Positions 13,698-23,000 of a DNA stretch of 64,000 bases are shown here, piece after piece. Position 1 is the first letter of the stretch, and the number at the start of each line of letters is the position of its first letter. The stretch covers positions 806,001 through 870,000 of the forward strand of contig NC_085854.1 of NCBI RefSeq assembly GCF_020906515.1, given 5' to 3'. A model generated the notes under the pieces. It was not told the DNA's origin. It did no database searches and saw only the letters and a list, made by a program, of their open reading frames with translations. The translations under genes and the position numbers were made by a program. The stretch comes from Vanrija pseudolonga. Taxonomy: Eukaryota > Basidiomycota > Tremellomycetes > Trichosporonales > Trichosporonaceae.

Positions 13698-16565
13698 CTA
13701 GTTGTTGTTGAATGCAGCCCATCTGTACCCAAGTCAGCGCCACCTTCGACCAGCTCTCGTCCACTTACGCCTCGGCGAGGGTACCAAATGCGCCGTTCGC
13801 GAGCATGCGCTGCTCAACGTTTGCCGACGTGGCGGCCAGCTTGTCGGGATGCAGACGCGCTACAACCTTCATGTACTTGATCTTGACCTGCTTCTCAGTC
13901 ACGAGCTCGTGCATGCCGACCTTGAGGCCCCCCTTCAGGATTTCGTCCCAGAGGACCGTGTCGAGGCTGGCGATCAGGGCACGGAGGTTGGTCTCCTTGC
14001 CCTTGCGCCAGGCCTCGAGCTTGGCGTCCACCTGGTCCTTGAGCGCGTCGCGCTGGTCGTCCTCCTTTGCCGCTTCCTCAGCAGCCTTGCGCAGCTCGCT
14101 GACGGCTGAAGACTTGGAAACATCGACGGGGCGCGAAGGGCGGGGTGTCGCAGGCTTGGAGGCGGGCTTGGGTCGTGATGGAGCGGGCGCGCCGTTGCTG
14201 CTTGTGCCGCCGCTGAGCATGGCCTTGGAGCGCTTGATGCCCTCACTGGCCTGCGACTTGCTGGCGGCGCCGCTGCCGCCGCTGAGGGCGGCATCGAAGC
14301 CGAGCACACGTTCCCAGTCCTCAAGCGCCTGGCGCCACTTCTCAGCCATTTCCCAAGCCTGGGCACGCTTCGTCGTAGCCTTGACTAACGCGTCACCCAG
14401 CTTGACCTCGGCGAGCGCTGCAGGGAGAGGAACCTCCTTTGAAGGGTGGTAGGACACGCCGACAAGCTCGATAACAGTCGTGCTGTCGGCGGCCGAAGAG
14501 CTTGCCTCGCCAAGCTTCAGCCTTGCTGCCGCGCGGTTGTTGTACAGCGGGACTAGCAGAAGATGGCCCGCAGGCAGTGCGTTGATCGCCGTCGAGTACG
14601 CTGACTCGGCTTCTGAGAAGCGGCCGAGCTTGAAGTGCTCGTTGCCCTTGGCCTTGTGCGTTGCCGCGTTGCTGGTTTGGGAAGCCGACGCTGGGACGAT
14701 CTCGCGAGTGCGTAAGGGCGTCGCAGGCCTCTGGGGTGTAGCCGCTGCCGGGGCGGGTGCTGGCGACGACCCACCACGTCCCTTGGGATGTCTATGCTTC
14801 GAGACGTATCGCTTTGGCTCCTCAGCGAAGAGCAGGTCGGCGCGTTCCTTGACGGAGAGCTCGGCCTTGGGGGCCACAGGTGCCGGTGGTGCCGCTGCAG
14901 AGGCACGCTGCGCCTGCCTCTGCTGCTGAGGTCGCGGAGGGAGAACCTCGTCATCACTGTCGTCACGGAAGCCACCATGGCCCCTCTCCTGGCGCTGGGG
15001 TGACTGATGAGCACGCTCATTGCGTTCGTGGCCTCCTGCTTCCTCAGCCTCCACCATCCACCGCGGTCGGCCGTCTGTTGGAGGCTTGTTGCCGCGCTTG
15101 GCCGCCTGCTGGGCATCAAGGGCCCGCCTTTGCTCCTCGTACACCTTCAATGCCTGCTCCTTACTTCTGTTCCAGAAGCTCGTAGCAGCAGAGAGCATTG
15201 ACGAGCCCACTTCGGTCGCCTGCGCCATGATGCGATCCACCTGGTCGCCACCTTCCTCGCCCTGGTCGTGCTGCTGACGCGCCGTCTCACGGGATGGACC
15301 CGCTCGTCGCGCCGCATGGCGTGCACGCCGCTGTTCTTCGCGTAACTGCATCTCCCGCGCCACTCGTTCGTCGTCGGCTTCAAAGTCCTCGGGCTCGTGT
15401 CGCCTTGGACGGTCATCCCCTCGGCTGGCTCGTCCGCTGCCGGGAAGGAGCGACTCGATGGCAGCCTGGACGTCCTCGCCAGTGGCTGTAGCAGCAAGAG
15501 CGGCACGCGCCTGGGCGGGAGAGAAACCCATTTCGACGATCTGGCCGATGATGTGTGGCGGAGGAGACGAGGGCCGTCCGCCTGCAGAGGAACGGGCTGG
15601 AGGCTCGGGCTTGGGCTAGATGTCAGCATGTGAGCTGTAATTGCACCACTCACGCTACGTCGGCGCACTGGCCGCCCGAGCTCGCCCAGAAGGTCATCGT
15701 CCTCGTCCTCTCCAGATCCATAGTTGTAGTCTTGCTTGACATGGCTCTGCTTCGCACTCGACTGGGCTGGAACAGCGGCTGACAGGGCGTCAAAGTCCCA
15801 TGGGTCCGCCGGGGCAGCCGATGCCGCTGATGGAGACGACGCAGGTTTCGGCGACGTGACGGGGCTTGGTGAGAGGAAGTCCTCGTTGTCCCAGAGTGAC
15901 CCGGCAGTGTTCTTGGTTTGCGGAGCAGATGATGACGGTCGAGACGTTGGTGCCGAGCTGGGCTGGAGAACGGCAGCCTTCAACGCAGGAGCAGGAGTAG
16001 GTGCGATAATTGTAGGCGACTTGGATGAAGACGGCGCGTCCCCAAACTTGTCCCAGAACCCATCGTCACCAGCAAACTGTGCTCGCTCGTGCTCCTCTTT
16101 AGCCGCCTTCTCGGCAGAGAGCTGCGCCTGCCGCTCAGCCATGGTCATCGACTTGCTCCCCGCGGCTGATCCAGGACCAGTGGCACCTGCGCCACCGAGA
16201 AGTGAAGAGAAAGCATCGGCACCGGACGACTTGGGAGCAGCAGGAGCTGGGCTCGTACGAGATGCTGGAGCCGAGGGCGTAGCGGTCCGTGATGACGGGT
16301 TGAGCGGAGCTCCCAGGCCGTTTAGCTTGCTTCCTGCCTGTAGAGGAGCGGGAGCGAGGGGTGTAGTGCTTCTCGGGGTGCTGTTGGACGAGTAAAAGTA
16401 GGATGGCCCAGCACCAGCCGGCTTGGACAAGAGGTCAAACGAGCTCGACACGGCAGAGTTGCGGCCCAAGCCAGCCGTCGTGCCTGGTGGCTTTTGGCCG
16501 TTGCCAGCTGCTGACGAGGTCGCTGGGGACGCTGACGACCAGTTGAGGTCGAGAAGGTCGTCCAT
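13698..16565 (-). CDS. SWA2: Auxilin-type clathrin uncoating J-protein
   Basis: Recruits Hsp70 to strip clathrin from coated vesicles. Three exons on the minus strand: 16565-15654, 15615-13769 and 13722-13698; introns of 38 nt (15616-15653) and 46 nt (13723-13768). Product 927 aa. Visible domains: an N-terminal Ser/Pro/Ala-rich segment starting with MDDLLDLNW (clathrin-box-like LLDLN) and a DPWDFD motif; a UBA domain at about 326-364 (IGQIVEMGFSPAQARAAL); a TPR block at about 620-745 (KGNEHFKLGRFSEAESAYS); and a C-terminal J domain at about 857-927 with the catalytic HPD in ARLHPDKL. UBA-TPR-J order matches yeast Swa2. A stop at 13765-13767 appears to end the protein early, but it lies in a gtaagt donor. 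Splicing to the 25-nt last exon restores the expected end, LAEAWAAFNNN. Confidence 0.92.
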
Positions 16566-16889
16566 GCGGTGCGTGTGAGGGGTGGTGTGAGTACTAGTTG
16601 GAGCTGAAGGTGTTGTGAGAGCACGGGAAGTGGATGTTGTCGATGTGGAAGTGGAGGGCGCCGAGGGAGCAGGAGGAGGAGGGAGGGAGGGAGGCGGCGT
16701 TCCTCCCTGACGCGTGGAAATGACCCATCAATAGCGACGGAAGCATCCCAACAGGCGTCATTACAAAACACTTCCTAATGCGGCACGTTCAATCACACCT
16801 CAGTCACTGATAGAATGTCTCGACAATCTCATCTGCATTCATGCATCCACCGCCAGAGCAGATCAAGCATGGGTCTTGTCTGAGCACCC
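16566..16889. other. Auxilin upstream region
   Basis: This stretch of about 320 bases lies between the auxilin start codon and the tRNA terminator. It must contain the auxilin promoter, since that gene reads away from it. No other gene or clear motif is visible. Confidence 0.5.
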
Positions 16890-16893
16890 AAAA
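16890..16893 (-). terminator. Pol III terminator of the tRNA pair
   Basis: A TTTT run on the minus strand, 9 bases past the 3' end of the downstream tRNA gene. No such run exists in the 12 bases between the two tRNAs, so it probably ends a joint transcript. Confidence 0.6.
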
Positions 16894-16902
16894 GGATTAC
16901 CA

Positions 16903-17016
16903 TACACTAACGGTGATTCGAACACCGGCCGCTTCTTAACTTCCAAATTAGGGAATCCAATTAGGAAACCCAGTAGGAATGGAAGAGAAGCATCCTAACC
17001 ACTAGACTATTAGTGT
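16903..17016 (-). tRNA. tRNA-Gly(UCC) with 42-nt intron
   Basis: A complete cloverleaf folds on the minus strand. The acceptor is ACACTAA paired perfectly with TTAGTGT, with discriminator A. The D arm is GTCT-AGTGGTTA-GGAT, the anticodon stem CTTCT/AGAAG, the loop CTTCCA...A with anticodon TCC, and the T arm CGGTG-TTCGAAT-CACCG. A 42-nt intron sits after position 37 and contains TTGGAA, which can pair with the anticodon TTCCA as in canonical tRNA introns. The first pair is A1-U72, unusual for an elongator glycine tRNA. It lies 12 nt downstream of a related tRNA gene. Confidence 0.8.
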
Positions 17017-17028
17017 TCAAGGTAGTCT

Positions 17029-17123
17029 TACACCCACCGTGATTCGAACACGGGCCGTCTCTTTAAATCGTTCCAATTAATGGTATTGGAAGAGAGACAT
17101 CCTAACCACTAGACTATGAGTGT
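17029..17123 (-). tRNA. tRNA-Gly(UCC) with 23-nt intron
   Basis: Second cloverleaf in the same orientation, first in transcription order. The acceptor is ACACTCA with TGGGTGT (one T-G pair), discriminator A. D arm GTCT-AGTGGTTA-GGAT, anticodon stem TCTCT/AGAGA, anticodon TCC, T arm CCGTG-TTCGAAT-CACGG. The 23-nt intron again carries TTGGAA complementary to the anticodon loop. Stem differences from its neighbour are largely compensated, so both copies look functional. It has no T-run before the next tRNA, which suggests a dicistronic precursor. Confidence 0.8.
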
Positions 17124-17163
17124 GCGTCTGTTCGGGCGTTGAGTGTGTGGGGGGCGCTGCCGA

Positions 17164-17247
17164 TGTGTGTGTGTGTTTGTGTGTGTGTGTGGTGTCTGTG
17201 TGTGTGTGTGCGTGTGTGCGTGCGTGTGTGTGTGTGTATGTGTGTGA
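17164..17247. repeat. Imperfect GT microsatellite
   Basis: About 80 bases of alternating GT with occasional C or A interruptions. Such tracts can adopt Z-DNA. It starts 40 bases upstream of the first tRNA in transcription order. Confidence 0.93.
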
Positions 17248-17360
17248 TGGGCTGTTGGTCGCACAGTGTAGCTATGCAGGTGGGCAAGTGTAGGGCGTGT
17301 GGACGAGGTGAGCAAGTGGTTAGATCGTGAGGGAGGGAGGGGCAGGGGGTGTGTACACCC

Positions 17361-17480
17361 TCCTCCATCCCCCTCCATCCTCCTCCATCCTCCTCCATCC
17401 TCCTCCATCCTCCTCCATCCTCCTCCATCCTCCTCCATCCTCCTCCATCCTCCTCCATCCTCCTCCATCCGCCTCCACCC
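17361..17480. repeat. 10-bp minisatellite TCCTCCATCC, 11-12 copies
   Basis: Eleven head-to-tail copies of TCCTCCATCC (one with a T to C change) followed by a degenerate twelfth. The strand is all pyrimidine apart from one A per unit. The 30-base super-period makes long false open frames on both strands. Confidence 0.96.
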
Positions 17481-20081
17481 CCATAGTCCTCCCTCAACTT
17501 CAAGGGAGCCTACCGTCAGGCCTTTCTTTGCTTGGCATTCATTTCGGATTGACCGCTGATATGACATGTGAGGCCCCAGATGATCAAGGGTTGGGTTGAG
17601 GGCACGTTACCGGCGAGAAGATCGGCGGGAAGTGAGGCTTGGCGGCCGCTACATGATGCATGTGCCATCTCCTTGTCCTTCAGATAGCACGTTGGTACTG
17701 TTTCAGTCATCGCTCATTTGTGTGCGGGACGCTGGCATGTGAGTGTGCAAGATGATGTCGCGGGCGGTCTGGTTGCGTACACACACATGGCCATACGCCA
17801 CACAGAGCGCCTAGAATGTCTCACACGGGCGGGTGTCTCCGCTTCTGAAACTTCCTCCACCTTGATCGGTTCTTCCACCTCGCCCAACTCGATTCCCAGC
17901 CCTCATAGCCTCCCCTCCCTCCTCGCTCTCGACCTTGCCTACCTCCCCCCTTGTTCATTCATTCGTTCTCATCTCCCGTCGGAGGTCGATCATTGTCCGC
18001 GTCGGACCGTTCCGGCCCCCTCGTTGCGGCCCGCAATCCTCAAGTGTGTCTCGGATTCCGTGATGACGAATAGATCCGCAACATGGACGACGACGACACC
18101 AGCTTGGATGGCTCAAACAGTCGTCGTACAGTAGCTTCCATTTCGTACCTCTACCCCTCGTCGTCACTCTCCCATGGTGGCTGGCTCGGCACCACAGTGC
18201 CCACCACTCACTCTCCCCTCGTCTCGATCTTAACTCTCTCTCTTGCTCGCTTGACGGTTCTATTCTGGAAGGAGCAATGGCTGACCGCCGAGGCTGGTCA
18301 CCTGCCGCCATGGTCGTATTCAGTGGCGAGTCGGTTGTCAAGTCGACGCAACCTTCCCTTGATTCTTCATCCGCATCCGATCTCTGACATCCATACTGTC
18401 TATTCCCATCTAGGGCAACTATCACCCAAACACGGTCATGGCGAGATCGGCATTACCACAGTCTGGGCAAGCTGGTCGTGTCGTTGCAAGCGCGTGCGAG
18501 CTCGAGGCGAGGACGGGCCACGCGGGCACTTGCACGGCACGGTGCACGGCACCCGTCATCAGGCCACCAAAAGGTGGGCTTGGGTTTCGTCTTGGTGCTA
18601 CTGCACTACAAGACGAGTCCGACCGGGTCGCATGATTGCAAACAATAACGTCAAAGGGACACACTTTACCATCCCGTGCGGTATGTCTCCGACGTTTAGA
18701 AGTATGATGCACAACAACAGCTGCGCAAGCACGCCAGTTGAACGCATGGCAAGGTGGTCGGCCGCGGCCTTCAAGACCGTCCCTATACAGTTTGGACGAC
18801 AAGTGTATAGCCATGGACACTGTCAATGGACAAGTCAAATGCGGCGACCTTCAAGAGGACCCAAACACGCCCCTATGCCCTAATGCCCTCATGCCCCTAA
18901 TGCCCTAGCAAACAAAACAACGCCAGTTGCCAAACCTGAATACCAACCCATTAGGAATGCTTTCTAATGGGCAGTGAAACAAGCCGTGTGTGACTGACGC
19001 GCGTCTACCCCTACCGACCTTTCCGTTCGCCTTCCCGTCGTCGCGTTGTCCCGACCACTGGACTGGTTCCATCGTGCTTTATCCCCCAAATCACTTCATC
19101 ATGACCACAGACCCAGTGTTTCACACCACCCGTGTGGAGTGGTAGCATGCTGTAACCAACTAGAAGCGGTAGACGCGACTTCCCTCGCATCGTCTGCGTT
19201 TGAAGGCGCATGACCTGCCAACAGGTGACTGACAGTGAGACGCGTTCCTGATTCCACTCCCGCCACGAGCATCTTTACCAGCGCAACGACGGTCCATGCC
19301 AAGCCACCTCTAGCATCCCATCGCTCGGCATCGACGCCTTAACAGACGGGACAATAGCATCGGCCAATATTAACGAAACCTAAAACCGGGCCCACCACAC
19401 GGCCTGCGACCTCGCATACAATGGTCCGGAAGAGGAAAATGTGTTTGTCCCGGACCCCTCGTGTATCACTGTGGCCCAGCAGCCCATTGCGCGCGGAACC
19501 CGTATCACCATTTCAGCCCGTCAAGCCGTCCCATTACCTCACCGTCACACCTCTGCTGGCCTAGGTAACGACTGTGGCAGGTCAGAGGACCCACTGTCTC
19601 TTCCGACGAGATCAACCACTTTCGGGCGCTTCCCCGCACAACTCCCAACAATCACACACAACATCAACCACGGCCAGGGTAATGCTCTGGAGGCATGCGC
19701 TGAACATCTACTAGTGGCACGTATTGCACGAGATTCAGTCTCGTAACTGCCTAGGAACTAGGCAGGAACCCCCAGTCTCCTACTCTCGTCATGTCCGGGC
19801 GGTTTCCTCAAGTGGGGCTGATATGTTTACGCTCACGGGAATGTCGGGCAGCGGGGCTGACACACTCACACTCGCCAGACTGACCTCGTGGGGGATGTGA
19901 TTGTCACCATCGACTCCCCTCGACGGGAGAGTTGGTATAAGGACTGGGCTCTCTTGGATCCCCCAGCTCCCCCTCCTGTTCATCCCTCTCTGCCTCAACA
20001 TCACCCCCAACTAACTCGGCAGCAAACAAGTTACACCGCCCAACTCACCCACATTCTTTTACCCCCCTTCTCTACATCACC
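17481..20081. other. Non-coding region before the glycine-rich gene
   Basis: About 2.6 kb without a supportable gene. An open frame at 18083-18883 has no domain, no splice-linked partner and ordinary intergenic composition. The region holds four imperfect copies of ATGCCCTA near 18874-18907 and a perfect 8-bp inverted repeat at 18947-18971. The final part should be the promoter and 5' leader of the glycine-rich protein gene, with a CT- and CA-rich stretch just before its ATG. Confidence 0.55.
18947..18971. repeat. 8-bp inverted repeat (hairpin)
   Basis: CCCATTAG and CTAATGGG are perfect inverted copies separated by 9 bases. No T-run or gene end is adjacent, so a terminator role is not supported. 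Confidence 0.7.
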
Positions 20082-23000
20082 ATGGTCCTCCCCATGAAGA
20101 CCTTGGTGGCCGTTCTGGCGCTCCTCGCCTCCCAGGCGTTTGGTGCCCCGGCTTTCGGCAACGCTGACCACGCCGCGTACGTCTAGAGTGGATGGTAAAG
20201 GATAGGCGGATGACTGACATGCCTCAGTGTCATCAACCAGCAGCGCGCGGAGATCGCGGCTCGCCACGGCTGGTTCTGGGCTGGTACGTAGCCACACTCG
20301 ATCGCCACAAACACAGCATGCTGACTACGGCAGGCATTCGTCCTTGCCCTCCCAACGTGAGGCCTCCTCCCCCTCCCCCTCGCCCTTGGGAGCCCTGCAA
20401 GTCTGGCAGCTGGACTTGGGGCCCTCCCCCCGGTCCTCCTAAGACCACCTATGTCCCCCCGACAGGTCCCCCTACCGGCCCTCCCACTGGTCCCCCCACT
20501 GGTCCCCCCACTGGTCCCCCCACCGGCCCTCCCACTGGTCCCCCCACTGGTCCCCCCACTAGCAGTCACCCTCCCACCGGCCCTCCCACTGGTCCCCCCA
20601 CTACTACCTCGCCGGTTCCTCCCACTACGACCCCGACCTCGCAGGTTCCCCCCACTACGACTACGACCTCGCATGTCCCTCCTACCACCACGACTACTAG
20701 CCAGGTTCCCCCGACTACGACGACCACTAGCCAGGTTCCTCCTACGACCACCCCGGTCCCCCCGACGACCACCCCGGTCCCTCCCACTACCACCCCGGTC
20801 CCTCCTACGACCACCCCGGTCCCTCCTACGACCACCCCGGTGCCTCCTACGACCACCCCGGTCCCCCCGACGACCACCCCGGTCCCCCCTACGACCACCC
20901 CGGTCCCCCCGACGACGACGCCGGTGCCTCCTACGACCACCCCGGTCCCCCCGACGACCACCCCCGTGCCGCCCACTACTACGACTAGCGGTCCTCCTAC
21001 CACGACGCCTACCGGCGGTGGCGGCGGCGGCGGTGGCGGTGGTGGTGGTGGAGGTGGAGGAGGAGGAGGAGGTGGTGGTGGTGGAGGAGGTGGCGGAGGT
21101 GGTGGCGGCGGAGGAGGTGGTGGTGGTGGTGGAGGTGGAGGCGGCGGCGGCGGCGGCTCCGGAGGTGGCGGCGGCTCTGGCGGCAGCGGTGGCTCTGGCG
21201 GCTCGGGTGGCTCTGGCGGCAGCGGCGGCTCGGGTGGCAGCGGCGGCAGCGGTGGCTCGGGTGGCTCTGGCGGCAGCGGTGGCTCGGGCGGCTCTGGCGG
21301 CTCGGGTGGCTCTGGTGGCAGCGGCGGCTCGGGTGGCAGCGGTGGCAGCGGCGGCTCGGGTGGCTCTGGCGGCTCCGGTGGCTCGGGTGGCAGCGGCGGC
21401 AGCGGCGGCTCGGGTGGCTCTGGAGGCAGCGGTGGATCCGGCGGCTCCGGCGGCAGCGGTGGCTCGGGTGGCTCTGGCGGCAGCGGTGGCTCTGGCGGCT
21501 CTGGCGGCTCGGGTGGCTCTGGCGGCAGCGGCGGCTCGGGTGGCAGCGGCGGCAGCGGTGGCTCGGGTGGCTCTGGCGGCAGCGGTGGCTCGGGCGGCTC
21601 TGGCGGCTCGGGTGGCTCTGGTGGCAGCGGCGGCTCGGGTGGCAGCGGTGGCAGCGGCGGCTCGGGTGGCTCTGGCGGCTCCGGTGGCTCGGGTGGCAGC
21701 GGCGGCAGCGGCGGCTCGGGTGGCTCTGGAGGCAGCGGTGGATCCGGCGGCTCCGGCGGCAGCGGTGGCTCGGGTGGCTCTGGCGGCAGCGGTGGCTCTG
21801 GCGGCTCTGGCGGCTCGGGTGGCTCTGGTGGCAGCGGTGGCTCGGGTGGCAGCGGCGGCTCTGGCGGCTCGGGTGGTACCGGTGGCTCTGGTGGCAGCGG
21901 CGGCACTGGCGGCAGCGGCGGCTCGGGCGGCACTGGCGGCTCGGGTGGCAGCGGCGGCACTGGTGGCAGCGGCGGCTCCGGTGGTACTGGTGGCAGCGGC
22001 GGCTCGGGCGGCTCTGGCGGCTCGGGTGGCAGCGGCGGCACCGGTGGATCTGGTGGCACTGGCGGCTCTGGTGGCAGCGGTGGCTCGGGTGGCACTGGCG
22101 GTTCGGGCGGCTCTGGCGGCTCGGGTGGCAGCGGTGGCTCGGGTGGCGGCACTGGCCCCGGAGGTTCGGGTGGTTCGGGCGGCGACGGTGGCTCCGGCGG
22201 TAGCGGAGGCACTGGCGGTGGCTCGGGCGGCTCGGGCGGCGACGGAGGCTCTGGCGGCTCCGGCGGCACTGGTGGTGGCTCGGGCGGCTCTGGCGGCTCG
22301 GGTGGCTCTGGTGGCGACGGCGGCGCTGGTGGTGGCTCCGGAGGCTCCGGCGGCAGCGGCGGCTCTGGCGGCTCTGGCTCGGGCACCGGTTCGGGTGGCT
22401 CGGGTGGCTCTGGTGGTTCGGGCGGTGCCGGCTCTGGCACTGGTTCGGGCGGCCAGGGTGGCGCTGGTGGCAGCGGTGGCTCCTCCAGCGGCAGCGGCCC
22501 CGCGGGTGCTGGTGGCGCCGGCGGCAAGGGCGGCGACTCGCCTGACGGCACTGCCGGCGCTGGCAGTGCTGGCGGCAAGGGCGGCGACTCGACCGGCACT
22601 GGACCTGCTGGCGCCGGTGGCGCCGGTGGCGCTGGCGGCAACTCTCCCAACGGCACTGCTGGCGCTGGTGGCGCTGGTGGTGACGGCGGTTCCTCGACTA
22701 CCGGCCCCGCTGGTCCCGGCGGCGCCGGCGGCAAGGGCGGCGACTCCGACAAGGGCACTGCTGGCGCCGGTGGCGCTGGCGGTGACGGCGGCTCCTCGAC
22801 TGCTGGCGGCAAGCCTGGCGCTGGTGGTGCCGGCGGTGACGGCGGCAAGTCCGACTCCGGCAAGGGCGGCGCCGGCGGCGAAGGCGGCGACGGCGGCAAG
22901 GGCTCGACTGGCCCTGACGGCAAGGGCTCCGACGGCGGCGACGGCGGCGCTGGCGGCAAGGGCGGCAGCTCGACTACTGGTACTGCCGGCAAGGGCGGTG

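Noticed and set aside
13765-13767. Apparent stop codon of auxilin
   Set aside because: It overlaps a consensus donor. Splicing to 13722 completes the J-domain helix, so I treat it as intronic.
17109-17567. Minus-strand frames encoding repeated GGGWRRMEED
   Set aside because: Entirely a translation of the 10-bp minisatellite and the GT tract.
18083-18883. Plus-strand open frame of 266 codons
   Set aside because: No domain, no consistent splice partners, intergenic composition and no support from context.
18947-18971. Hairpin as a transcription terminator
   Set aside because: No adjacent gene end or T-run; bacterial-type termination is not relevant in this genome.
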